Source of the DNA: Solanum dulcamara
Taxonomy: Eukaryota; Streptophyta; Magnoliopsida; Solanales; Solanaceae
Length of the DNA stretch: 64,000 nucleotides
Assembly (NCBI RefSeq): GCF_947179165.1
Contig: NC_077240.1
Coordinates: forward strand, 58,290,501 to 58,354,500
Direction: 5' to 3'
Under the pieces are notes generated by a model. That model ran no database searches and was not told the DNA's origin. It worked only from the letters and a program-made list of their open reading frames with translations. Of the stretch, positions 1 through 10,756 are shown in pieces. The position numbers and the translations under genes were made by a program. How positions within the stretch are numbered: the stretch's first letter is position 1; the number at the start of each line of letters is the position of its first letter.

Positions 1-88
1 GAAGATATGAAATCTAAATATCCACATCTATTCTTCTTCCTAGTGTTGATGTTGAAGCTAATATTTCTTTTTTCCCATTTCAGAGTTA
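1..88 (+). pseudogene. Integrase C-terminal tail of a family-A chromovirus (cut by window start)
   Basis: The first bases read as the last residues of a Ty3/gypsy integrase, beginning EDMKSKYPHLF. They match the end of the longer integrase tail at 1945-2175 (EDMKVKYPHIF) almost base for base. This part belongs to the chromodomain-like end that follows the integrase core in chromoviruses and is thought to steer insertion to heterochromatin. Relative to the second copy one base is missing just after the F, so the natural stop is read past. The upstream part lies outside the window. A polypurine tract and LTR follow in the expected order. Confidence 0.75.
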
Positions 89-183
89 GTGTCTTTTCTA
101 GTGTTTAAATATTTTAACCTTGCATTGCATTCATACCTTGAGCAAATTATTAGCTTGGTCATCATTCGAGGGCGAATGATCCC

Positions 184-197
184 ATGGGGGGAGATAT
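184..197 (+). other. Polypurine tract before LTR copy 1
   Basis: A short purine run (ATGGGGGGAGATAT) sits directly before an LTR start. In Ty3/gypsy elements this tract primes second-strand synthesis and lies next to the 3' LTR. The equivalent site of the next unit is at 2270-2283. Confidence 0.7.
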
Positions 198-1824
198 TAT
201 AAAACCCACAAAAAATTCTAACTTAGATTAATCCTAAGAGATTAGAGGAAAAGTTGGAATTTCTGTTAACAGTGACTTTCATGGACCCCACCTATGGTTC
301 GTTAAAATTCCCACAAACTGAAGATGGGCCCATGAAATGAAGCTCCTGAAAGCTAGTTACCGACCCAACTCCCACAGACTATTCCACAGTCCGTATAAGT
401 TTCCACAGATTGTAGAAGAAACCATAAAAGAGAGTCATGATGACCTACTACTCAGTGCCTCTTCACGACCATCTTATATGACTCATACAAGGATCTACAG
501 ACGGTAGAGGGTCTTATAGACCCAACTTCAAGGAGCCCTTCCCAGTCCACTTCCCATGACTCATTTTTACTACCCGTTGAAATGTCTACGCACCGTAGAA
601 GGTTCCATAGACCAACCATCAAGGAACCCTCTCAGTGCACCTCTACGAAGAGGGTCTACGACCCATAGAAGGGTTCATAGACCCCAACTTGTCAATTTAC
701 AGTGAGCTCATATCTAAGCGCCTAATTTCTATGAAGGTTCTTCTATATCTCGTAGAATAACCCACAGACGACCCAGAGTAGTCTTAATGAGGGTTAGTTT
801 AATCTTTTCTAACCTTTTCCAAACCAAAAGCCTGACGTTTTAGGACTAAAATAAGTCCCTATCAGTACCTTACATTCCTTTTTCTCTCATTAACCCTTAG
901 AGGATATAAAGCATGGATTGGAGAGGAGAAAAAGGCTAGGGTTCTGCGTATTAATCAAGTTATTTGATTTCTGCCAAGAACATCATCCTTCAACGTATGC
1001 AAGGTTTATCATAGCGCTAGACTGTTTTTATTCTTGCGCATACATCTACATTCCATTATTATGAGTTCATTCTTGAGTTTTAGTTCTAGTATTTTGAGGT
1101 TTCGAGTGAGTTATGATGTGTATTATTAAATTCTCCGTATAATTGTTCTATTCTGATTATTCCCATAAATTCAAGTCCTTGAAATTGTTGTTCATGTTTA
1201 CATTCATATGAACCCTAGTTGAGTATTTACATTGCTTTACTATGCATTATTTTAACTTAAAGAATGCTATATTTTCATGTCTTGGTTGAGAAAAGATTTT
1301 TGAATACATGATATCCCTTGAGTGATAATACTTTACATTATTGAGTTTAAATCTGATTCTTATCAAGTCTAAAGAGTTAGAGTAGTTATGTATTTATTTA
1401 TCTTGAGACCAAGTTGAGAAGCAAAAGCTATAGTTTAATGCATTTACTAAGATTGACAATATAACTACTTTAAAGAGAAATGAGTTGAGAAGAGATGAGT
1501 TAAACTGAGTAAAGTCCAATGAGACTAACTGAGATACATTTTGAGTATTTTTCACGCACATGAGTATATGAGTATTATTGAATATTTTGGAAGTAGTATT
1601 GAGCATCAATTTTGGTAAGATTTTAGGTAACTCAAAATGCATAAACTACGTAGTCGGCATAGAATAGGATTATGCCATTGGTTCACGCGAATCCTCACTT
1701 TAGTCCCTGATACAGACTTTTATATGGATCTATGATTTGAGTTTCTGTTCCTTACTCTATCAAGGTATTGGAAGGCTTTGACAATGAGAACAGTTTGTTG
1801 TATCGTCATGATGCTCATAGTAAT
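198..1824 (+). repeat. Family-A LTR, copy 1 (3' part missing)
   Basis: It starts TATAAAACCC, a mutated form of TGTAACACCC, and runs in parallel with the LTR at 2284. The U3 part at about 490-690 holds repeated imperfect palindromes of the form TCTACG...CGTAGA. Homology stops near 1824 in the phrase GCTCATAGTAATG, where the sequence switches to integrase code (VAYELELP). About 600 bp of LTR is therefore missing, probably through recombination at a short GTAATGT/GTGATG match. Confidence 0.8.
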
Positions 1825-2175
1825 GTAGCTTATGAGTTAGAGTTACCATCATAGTTAGTAGTCGTTCACCCTGTTTTCCATATTTCTATGCTTAAGAAGT
1901 GTTTGGGATATCCTTAGCTCATTGTTCCTACAAAAAGTATTGATGTGAAGGATAGCTTGTCTTATGAGAAGATTCTAGTTCATATCCTTGATCGTCAGGT
2001 TCGCAAGTTGAGGACCAAAGAGGTCTCTTCAGTCAAAGTTTTATGGAGGAACCAGTTTGTTGAAGAAGCTACATGGGAAGCCAAAGAAGATATGAAAGTT
2101 AAATATCCACATATATTCGTTCCTCCTAATGTTGATGTTGAAGCTAATATTTCTTTTTTCCCATTTCGGTATTAG
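1825..2175 (+). pseudogene. Integrase C-terminus (GPY/F end and chromodomain-like tail), family A
   Basis: Reading from 1825 gives the stretch after the integrase GPY/F module (VAYELELP), then HPVFHISMLKKCLG, then the open stretch 1945-2175 with SYEKILVHILDRQVRKLR, VKVLWRNQFVEEATWE and a stop at 2173-2175. This is the classic end of a chromovirus Pol: the ATWE motif and the KYPHIF end are typical of the chromodomain-like tail. Two stops (after LPS and after LGY) break the upstream part. The reverse transcriptase and integrase core are absent because the left edge is fused to an LTR. It cannot encode a working integrase. Confidence 0.85.
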
Positions 2176-2269
2176 TGTTTTTTCCAGTGTTTGAATATTT
2201 AAACCTTGCATTGCATTCATGCCTTGAGTAAATTATTAGCTTGATCATCATTCGAGGATGAATGATCCC

Positions 2270-2283
2270 AAGGGGGAAAATAT
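2270..2283 (+). other. Polypurine tract before LTR copy 2
   Basis: The purine-rich stretch AAGGGGGAAAATAT lies directly upstream of TGTAACACCC. It follows the integrase stop by about 95 bases, the normal spacing in this group. Confidence 0.75.
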
Positions 2284-4513
2284 TGTAACACCCACAAAAA
2301 ATTCTAACTTAGATTAATCCTAAGAGATTAGAGGAAAAGTTGGAATTTCTGTTAACAGTGACTTTCATGGACACCACCTATGGTCCATTAAAATTCCCAT
2401 AGACTAAAGATGGGCCCATGAAGTGAAGTCCCCGAAAGCTAGTTACTGACCCAACTCCCGCAGACCATTCCACAGTCCGTATAAGTTTCCATAGATCATA
2501 GAAGGGACCATAAAAGAGAGTCATGAAGACCTACTACTCAGTGCCTCTTCACGACCATCTTATACAACTTGTACAAGGATCTATAGGCGGTAGAGGGTAT
2601 TATAGACCCAAATTCAAGGAAACCTTCCCAGTCCACTTCCCATGAATCATTTTTACAACCCGTTGAAATGTCTACGCACCGTACAAGGTTCCATAGACCC
2701 ACCATCAAGGAACCCTCTCAGTCACCTCTACAAAGAGGGTCTACGACCCATGGAAGGGATCATATACCCAACCTTGTCATTTTGAGTGAGCTCATAATTA
2801 AGTGCCAAGTTTCTATGAAGGTTCTTCTACATCTCGTAGAATGACCCGTAGACGGCCCAGATTAATCTTAATGAGGGTTAGTTTGGTCTTTTCTCACCTT
2901 TTCAAACCAAAAGCCCGATGTTTTAGGACTAAAATAAGTCCCTATCAATACCTTACATTCCCTTTTCTCTCATTAACCCTTAGAGGATATAGAGCAAGGA
3001 TTGGAGAGGAGAAAAAGGCTAGGGTTCAAGCGTATTAATCAAGTTCTTTAATTTTCTCCAAGAACATCATCCTTGAAGGTATGTAAGGTTAATCATAGCA
3101 CTGAACTAATTTTTTTCTTGCGCATACATCTACATTCCATTATTATGAGTTCATTCTTGAGTTTTAGTTCTAGTATATTGAGGTTTCGAGTGAGTTATGA
3201 TGTGTATTATTAAATTCTCTGTATAATTATTCTATTGTGATTATTCCCATAAATTCGAATCCTTGAAATTGTTCATGTATACATTCATATGAACCCTAGT
3301 TGAGTATTTACATTGCTTTTACCATGCATTATTTTAATTTAAAGAATGTTATATTTTCATGTCTTGGTTGAGAAAAGATTTTTGAACACATGATATCCCT
3401 TGAGTTATAGTACTTTACATTATTGAGTTTAAATCTGATTCTTATCAAGTCTAAATAGTTATAGTAGTTATGGATTTATTTATCTCGAGACCGAGTTGAG
3501 AAGAAAAAGCTATATTATAATGCATTTACTGAGATTGACAATATAACTACTTTAAAGAGAATGTAGTGAGTTGAAAAGACTTGAGTTAAACTGAGTAAAG
3601 TCCAATGAGACAAAATGAGATACATTTTGAGTATTTTTCATGCACATGAGTATATGAGTATTATTACATATTTTGGGATTAGTATTGAGCATCAATTTTA
3701 GCAAGTTTTAGATAACTCAAAACACATAAACTACATAGTCGGTGTAGGATTGGATTGTGCCATTGGTTTGTGCGAATCCTCACTTCAGTCCCTGATACAG
3801 ACTTTTATATGGATCTATGAGTTGAGTTTGTGTCTCTTACTCCGGCAAGTTATTGGACGACTTTGACAATGAGAACAGTTTGTTGTATCATGACGATGCT
3901 CATAGTGATGGTTGTTGGTTAGGGAAATTACCACAAAGAGTAAACATTATTTTTACATATAGTTGCATTCTGTTATATTTTGAAGGATTGAATTATTTTC
4001 ATATATGCATGTTTTTTTTGAGTTGAGTTACTTCAGTAAGTATGTTTCCTTTCAGCTATTTTACATACTGCATATTTCATGTACTGACGTCTTTCGGTGC
4101 TGCATCATTTTATGATGCAATATAGGTGTTACAAATCCTCAATAGGGCATCGTTGAAGATCACATCAATCCAGCTTTTGGTGAGACCTCCTTGCATTTGG
4201 AGGAATTGTTTTAGTTTATTTATTTATTAGTCCTTTGAGATAGCTGTCGGCCTGTCCCGATACTTATTCAGAGTAAGTTAGAGGCTTCATAGAAATAGAT
4301 AGATTATAGAGTTGTTTCCATTTTCAGAGAATATCTTTTTTAAAACTCCTTTTATATTTATTTTTGAGTAATTAAGACTTTTATTTTAGAAGAAGTATTT
4401 TTATTCTTTTATATGCCCATCTTATTAAACAATTATATCTGAGTTGAGTCTTCCACTGAGTAGTGAGCCAGTCCAAGGGTTCGCTTGGGAACAACAAAGA
4501 TTTTCAAGTTTCT
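2284..4513 (+). repeat. Family-A LTR, copy 2 (nearly complete 3' LTR)
   Basis: It begins TGTAACACCC and follows the integrase tail and polypurine tract in 3' LTR order. U3 palindromes lie at about 2570-2760. The region 3860-4140 matches the equivalent part of the LTR at 35944. Near 4485 the phrase GCTTGGGAACAACAA matches the last 60 bp of that LTR, so only a few dozen terminal bases are missing. At about 4514 it switches abruptly to minus-strand RNase H code. With about 2.2 kb the length is in the range of long chromovirus LTRs. Confidence 0.8.
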
Positions 4514-6219
4514 ACAAGATAGTGAAACTATATTTTCAAAGCAACTACTACTGTTGCCAACTCGAGATCATGAATCGGATGATTCCTCTCGTGGATCTTA
4601 AAATGTCTGGAAGCATAAGCTATGACTTTACCTCTTTGCAGCAATATACAACCAAGTCCAACTCTAGATGAATCTTAATAAATAAAAAAATTATCTGTTC
4701 CCTAGGGTAGGGATAACACTAGAGCAGTAGTAATTCTACTTCTCAACTGCTAGAGCAGTTGAAAAGAGGAGTAGAAACAGTGAATGCCTCTAAAAGACTT
4801 CGGCACAAATTAAAAACTTCACAGCTACATATGGAGTCATAAAGGACAAAGTTGCACTCGGATCAAATAAGTCATAAACATCATAAGAAAGGAATTTAAG
4901 CATACCAATGACGATGTCTGTTGAGTTCTCTTTATCTTGGTGACTAGTTATAGCATACAAAAGGTTTGAACCTATGACTGCCACTGAAGTAGTATCCATC
5001 TAGTATACTTTACTGGATGGATATGATGAAGAAGATAGGCACTTACTATCCCCATTACCTTGTCTATCCAACATGCAATCTCTCATAAAATGACCTATCT
5101 AGCCACACTTGTAACAACCACTAGTGTCTTATGTCATTCTCCCAAATGCAGTCTACCACACTTACCACAAGGTGGCTTGCGTGAAGAACCTTAGGACACA
5201 CTTATCTGAGATTGAGAACCTTGAGCCCTATAGTTCTGATTACTCTGCGACCTCTAGTCATTCATTTTGTTCAATGACTGTGCACTTGCTGATGATGGTA
5301 CATAGCCAAAAGATATTCTCTGAAAGAATAACTAGTTTCCATTACCACTCTTCTGGTGGTTAGTCTCATTATATGCAGACCTCGCTTTCTTGTTCTGGTG
5401 CTCTTCCCTATCTTTTTTCTTGTCCTCCTAAACCTGTTGTAGATATACCATGAGCCTATAGGTGTCCTTATCATAAATCAATCGGGCCACCTCGCACACT
5501 TTCTTCACATATTTTCCTAGGCTCATCTTTTATCTTACATTAGGGACCATATCTGCAGAATACCTAGACAGTTGGATGAACTTAAAGCTGTACTCTTTTA
5601 CTGTCAGCCCCTCTTAGTTCGGATTCATGAACTCTTCATACTTAGCTTCCCTAAGCTCTCAAGGAAAGAAGTGGTCTAGGAATGCACTTTCGAGCTTATC
5701 TGAAATAATAGGCTCAACATCCAAGCCACAACTCTCTTCCTACTGGTTGTACAAAACATTCTTGACTTCTTTAAACTAATAGGAAACAAGCTCAACTTCT
5801 TCAATCTCAGTCGTATTCATTGCCTTTAAGATCTTCCATATCTCATTGATGAAGTTCTGGGGGTCCTCCTTAACCTTGGACTTAGTGAATAATGGTGGGT
5901 TCATTCTGAAAAAGTCTCTAATTCTTATAGCAGCTGAAGTCTCTTGAGAACTAGACCAAGGGACTTGAGTTCTTTAACATTGTGATTGGGCATCCATCAA
6001 CTAAGTGAGCATATTAATTTCTCCTCTAAACTCCACCTTAGAAGTAATGGTAGGTTGAGCAGTAGGTGTTTGTTGAACCTCTTGAGTTCCATTGTCATTC
6101 TCCTCCTCAACTACTCAGACTCTGTTCCTTGTCTACATTTTAGATAGTAGAGGTATAGTGGTTGTTGGGATTTTGGTGTTGGCGATGTTCTTTTGACTAA
6201 TTGTGTATTTTGAAGCCAT
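4514..6219 (-). pseudogene. Chromovirus gag-protease fused by deletion to RNase H (minus strand)
   Basis: The minus strand starts at 6219 with MASKYTISQKN and continues as a decayed Gag: a capsid-like core (FRMNPPLF, DPQNFINEIWKIL, AFLDHFFP, LREAKYEEF), then a degraded zinc knuckle (CGKCGRLHLGE near 5100-5170), then retropepsin around 4830-4880 (DPSATLSFMTPYVAV, where the active-site DxGA-like motif reads DPSA). At about 4745 it jumps straight to RNase H ([19 protein letters not shown], then [13 protein letters not shown] near 4570-4640). The whole reverse transcriptase is missing. Many stops and frameshifts. Gag packages RNA, protease cuts the polyprotein and RNase H removes the RNA template; none can work here. 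Confidence 0.82.
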
Positions 6220-6418
6220 GATCTAAAAACGTGTAAACGCAGGAGTTAGAAGAAACTTTTATAGAGTTAAATTTTACCGCACTAACTTGGAGAATGAAAG
6301 AAGTGAGATAATTCCTAAAGTCATGTAGCCTCCTTGTTATAGATGTGGTGTGCTTCACACTGATAGAGAAGAATTTAATAGACTTGACTTCATAGATATC
6401 CTATGACTCTTAACATTT
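6220..6418 (-). other. 5' leader of the minus-strand gag fragment
   Basis: This is the leader between the primer-binding site (6419-6432) and the gag start (6219). I see no gene in it. Its sequence resembles the leaders at 31243-31446 and 48181-48384, including the AGTCATAGGATAT-type phrase just downstream of the primer site. Confidence 0.55.
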
Positions 6419-6432
6419 GGCTATAATACCAA
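6419..6432 (-). other. Primer-binding site, tRNA-Met type (degraded)
   Basis: The minus strand reads TTGGTATTATAGCC. The usual initiator tRNA-Met site in this group is TGGTATCAGAGC, so it differs by C-to-T and G-to-T type changes. The adjoining AACTTGG matches the LTR-PBS spacer at 31227. The LTR that should sit next to it (6433 and up) has been replaced by another gag-pro piece. Confidence 0.65.
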
Positions 6433-6433
6433 G

Positions 6434-7600
6434 TTTCTCATATCCCAAGTATACACCCTAGGGGTGGATGGAACTCGAAAACCATTTCTCGTTCACAAGC
6501 GATGCAACCAAACATCCGTAACTTTCTAATTTGAAAACTAAAACTTGACAACTCGGGTCCTACAATTAACTTAGGAATAACAAGCATAAAGCTAGTCCAT
6601 TCCATGAATGACATCAAAGTCAACCATGTCTAATTCAACTAAATCTTCATAAGTATCTTTATAATAGATGGAGACTATATAATCAACATAGACTCTCTTA
6701 GCTAAAATAGACTCACCAACAGGAGTAGAGATATTGAATGGTTCTAAGAGTTATGTAGGAAGGATTCCAAACTTAACTGCTACATAAGGAGTCACAAAAG
6801 ACAAAGTAGCAACTGCATATATTAATGCATAAACATCATGAGAAAAGACTAGAACAATACCAATGACAACATCAGGCGAGTTCTCTTGGTCATGGCGGTT
6901 AGCCATAGCATATAGACGGTTTGGACCTCTGCCTGCCCCCGAATTAGACCCTCTCTAATTAACTCTATTGGGCGGTACTGTAGAAGAAGATTGTGCCTTA
7001 TTTCCCCATCACTCTATCTCCCCATCGCACAGTCTCTATGGTAGTGACCTATTTGATCACACTTGTAACAACCATTGGTGCCCTTACGACACTCTCCCAG
7101 GCGGATCTTACCACACTTACCCTAAAGCGGTGTCTGTATAGGACCTTGGGACACACTTTCTTAGGACTTAGAACTCTGTGCTCTGAAATTCTCATTATTT
7201 TGTGACCTCAGATCATTCCTTGTGTTGGGCGTAGGTTCATTCGTTGACGACGATGCATAACCATAAGATATTTTCTGAAAGAAAGAGCCATTGCCATTTC
7301 CACTTTTCTACTGGTATCCCTCATGGCCTGTGGGTTTGGCCTTCTTTATTTGGTTCTCTTCTCTGTCCTTCTTCTTATCCTCCTCAACTTATTGAGAACA
7401 CACCATGAGTCTGCAGGTTTCCATATTTGAGATCAACAAAACTGCTTGACACTCCTTCATCACATGTTTGGCTAAACCCGAAATAAATTTCCTCATCTTG
7501 GCTCTCACATCGGGAACCATCTCCGGAGCATACTTGATATAATAAATGAAAACTGATAAAGATGGAGCTTGTCGTTGCAACAAATATCTAATACCTACTA
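6434..7600 (-). pseudogene. Second chromovirus gag-protease fragment (minus strand)
   Basis: The minus strand from about 7600 down to 6434 encodes the C-terminal half of Gag (KYAPEMVPDVRAKMRKFI), a readable zinc knuckle near 7040-7080 (CYKCDQIGHYHRDC, intact C-x2-C-x4-H-x4-C), and retropepsin-like code at about 6770-6820 (ATLSFVTPYVAVKF; the catalytic aspartate position reads YAVA). It then passes into post-protease linker with CRTRVVKF near 6540. Stops and frameshifts are frequent. It lies head to tail with the fragment at 4514-6219 and ends exactly where that fragment's 5' LTR should begin, so the two were joined by deletion rather than simple insertion. Confidence 0.8.
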
Positions 7601-7604
7601 AGGT

Positions 7605-7860
7605 GAGGTATTGGACGCCTGTGGCAATGACAGTGCTTCGTTGTATTATCACTAGCTCATAAATACTGAAGTAAATCAACTCAAGATAAAGCATGAAGTA
7701 TAAAATAAGACAATGCTTTATAAAATATAATATGCAATGCAACTTAGTGAAAATAATGTTTACTTCTAGGGATTTTTTTTAACCGAAAACCATCACTTAT
7801 GAGCTAGTGATGATACAATGAAGTGTCATTATTGCTACAACTGTCCAATACCTTGCCAGG
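7605..7860. repeat. Inverted repeat made of two LTR pieces
   Basis: About 65 bp at 7605-7671 (plus-oriented LTR, starting GGTATTGGACGCCTGTGGCA) is the imperfect reverse complement of 7785-7856, which opens the minus-oriented LTR. The arms are separated by about 115 bp. Both correspond to the LTR region around 3850-3912. The transcript could fold into a long hairpin. Confidence 0.7.
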
Positions 7861-9299
7861 ATAAGGGACGTCACATCACTAGATCCATATAAAAGTCCTC
7901 TTTTGGGACTATTAGGAGTCGCTCGAATGAACGGCGTGATCCTATCCTATGCTGGCTACGTAGTTTATAGGGATTGAGTTGTTTAAAATCTTGCCTAGAT
8001 CGATGCTCAATACTACTCCCAAAATACTTATTAGTCTCATATGCATCAAGTGGGTGAAATACTCAAAATATAGCTCGTCTAGTCTCTTGGACTTTTACAT
8101 CAATTTACTCATCTTTTCTTATCTCATCTATTCTCTTAAAGATAGGTAACATCTCATTTCAATAATGCATTTAACAAACATACATTAACTTCTCAACTCA
8201 ATCTCAAAAATAGAGGTTTAAAATATTTTAATACTCATGCTTGAAAATAGACATCAAGAGACTTCTTCAAATTGAACTCATGCTCAACTCTTTCTTAATT
8301 CACTAGTGAAAATAATCATCCTTTTTACTCAAAGAACGCATAAAATATTTAATACAAAACTCAACTAGGGTTCATGTGAATGCAAACATGAATCCATAAT
8401 TACAAAGACTCAACTCATCAAAGTATAATCAAATATACCTACTAGAATTTAATAAATAATAATATAAATACTCAAGAATTCCCATTATCAGAATTGAAAC
8501 TCAAATTCAAAGCTTAACTTGACTGTATGAAGATGCAGGACAGAAGGATAAACTTAGTCCAATATTTTGATAGCCTTACATACTTGGAACGAAGATTATC
8601 TTAGTTGAAATTTGAAGACCTCGCTTCAAACCCTTGAATCCTAGGTTTTCTCCTTCTTTCAAATTCTTGCTCTCAAAAGTTTATAAGTGTTAATGAGAGA
8701 AAAACACTTTTCGGTACTGATAAGGGACTAATTTTAGTCCCAAAATAACTTGGGTTCAGTTTGGAAAAGGTGGAAAAAGACCAAACTAACCCTCATTAAA
8801 ACTGATTCTCGGCCGTCTATAGGGACTTCTACATACTGTAGAAGGCCACTCGTAGAAACAATGATCCAAAACTTAGACATTCTGGAAATTTCACACATGG
8901 GTATACGACCACCTTTTTATGGGTTGTAGACCCTTAGACTGGTTGTCAAATTCTCTCATGGAATTCATTGAAGGAAAGAGGTATTGGGGTCTACGAGCCC
9001 CTTGTCATGTTGTGCAAACTTCTACGGGTCGAAGACCTTGTCGTAGGATCTAAGTACAAATTCTAGTAGCTACTTGAATGACCCTATGGGTCATAGAACA
9101 ATTTTTAGCTCATCAACTTGGATCGTAGGTGTGGTACTTGGCCACTGAAATTTGACGAAGTGTCAAGAGGTTCTACGATAAATTCCTACGGGTCGCAGAG
9201 TTAACGATGGGTCATAGACTTGACTCATAGGATTTATCTGACCTCTTTGAAGTATGTCTAAGTGTCCAGGGGTTCTACAATCCCCTTCTACTTTACAAA
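7690..9299 (-). repeat. Family-A LTR, minus strand, copy B (5' end missing)
   Basis: Read on the minus strand, this matches family-A LTRs from the palindrome-rich U3 (about 8810-9290) through the AGGACTAAAATAAGTCCC-like stretch (near 8730-8750), the leader-like AGGGTT segment, and the region equivalent to 3860-3912 (around 7790-7900). The TGTAACAC end is missing because the piece is fused at about 9299 to copy A. Confidence 0.75.
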
Positions 9300-10219
9300 A
9301 TATAAGTAAGTGAATGCAACTAAATCTAAAAATAATGTTTACTCTTTGTGGAGTCTGTCTAACTGACAACCATCACTATGAGCATCGTGACGATAAAATA
9401 AAGTGCTCTCATTGCCAGAGCCGTCCATACCTGGAAGGACGATGTTCTTGGTAAAAATCGAAGAACTTTATTAATACACTTTTTTCTCCTCTCTAATCCT
9501 TGCCCTAAATCCTCTAAGTGTTATTAAGAGAAAAGACATGTAGGATACTGATGAAGGACTTACTTTAGTCCTAAAATGTCAAGGTTTTGATTTGAAAAGG
9601 GTGGGAATGGACCAAACTACCCGTCATTAAGACTACTTTGGGCTATCTATGAGTGACTGTACAAACTATAGAACTTTCAACAAGCTGTAGAAAACCCTTT
9701 GTAGAAACTGGGTGCTTAAATATGAGCTCATTGGAAATTGCCAAGTTGGGGTCTACGAACCTTTCTACTGGTCATAGATCCTTTTTGTGGAGGTGCACTA
9801 GGAGGGATCTTTGAGGTTGAGTCTATGAAACTTTCTTTGGTCCGTAGACCCTTTGCTGGGTTGTAAAATTGATCGTGGGAAGTGGATTGTCAAGGGCTCG
9901 TAAGGGTTGAGTCTAAGGGACTGTCTACAGTCTGTATATCCTTGTATGAGTCATATAAGATGGTTTTGAAGAGGCACTAAGTAGTAGGTGTTCATGAAAC
10001 CTTTTCACGTGACCTTCCATGATTCATGAAAACTTATACGGGCCGTGGGAGTTGGGTCAGTAACTAGCTTTCAAGGGCTGGACTTCATGAGCCCATTTAT
10101 TATCTGTGGGAACTTTAACGGACCGTAGGTGGTATCAATGAAAGTCACTATTAACAAAAATTCCAAATTTTCTCTGGTCTTTTAGGATTAATCTAAGTTA
10201 GAATTTTTCGAGTGTTACA
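9300..10219 (-). repeat. Family-A LTR, minus strand, copy A (internal deletion)
   Basis: The minus strand begins at 10219 with TGTAACACTCGAAAAATTC, the family-A LTR start. It runs through U3 palindromes (about 9640-10110) and then, near 9440, jumps from the CATCGTCCTTCC segment directly to GGACGGCTCTGGCAATGAG. About 0.8 kb of central LTR is missing between two GGTAT words. It ends near 9300 against copy B. Confidence 0.75.
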
Positions 10220-10224
10220 TCGAC

Positions 10225-10490
10225 CGTGTTACTAGATTAAAATGACCCTTTTAGAGTTGATGGAATCATCTGAATTCTATTCTGAGGCCTTTTACTTGTT
10301 GTTTCATGGAAGACAACTATTTATGTTCCAAAATCTCCAAAACACAGAAACGGGCATAAATCCCCAATGAACGACCAGGCGATCAGATAGTCAGTGCTAG
10401 CAAGTTATAAATGACTTGGGGTCTCTATACGAATGCTCTAATCAATGAAAATAAGGCATTTACACAAAAATGACCTACCGGGTCATTACA
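10225..10490 (-). repeat. LTR end of a different gypsy family (TGTAATGACC type)
   Basis: The minus strand starts at 10490 with TGTAATGACCCGGTAGGTCA. This terminus is the same type as the solo LTR ending at 56440. The fragment is about 265 bp and is cut near 10225 by the family-A LTR start, so the rest is lost. Confidence 0.6.
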
Positions 10491-10756
10491 TATTTATTCA
10501 AAAGTTATCCCATATATAAGGTGAAATAACCATTTATTACAATCTACAAGATAACATTATCTACCGCATCACCATACCAAATAACCCTAACTATTTTATA
10601 AGAAGTTATTTTATCCCCAGTTAGTTTAGCCGACTAAATTTCATTATTCAAATTAGTAAATTTCAAATATTAGATGATTAAATAAAAAACTATATTTATC
10701 TTAATATGAATATAATTTACCTTTACTGATAAACTCGAGATATGAACGAATTTAAG
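10491..10756. other. AT-rich spacer, nothing recognised
   Basis: No gene, LTR end or repeat is visible in this AT-rich stretch between the LTR fragment and the LINE. Confidence 0.5.

Noticed and set aside
1394..1642. Minus-strand frame of 82 residues within the LTR
   Set aside because: No domain, AT-rich composition, and the sequence aligns with non-coding LTR copies in which the frame is not kept.
4706..4720. TAGGGATAACA, resembling the start of the I-SceI site
   Set aside because: Only the first 11 bases match the 18-base site; it lies in decayed RNase H text and is best read as coincidence.
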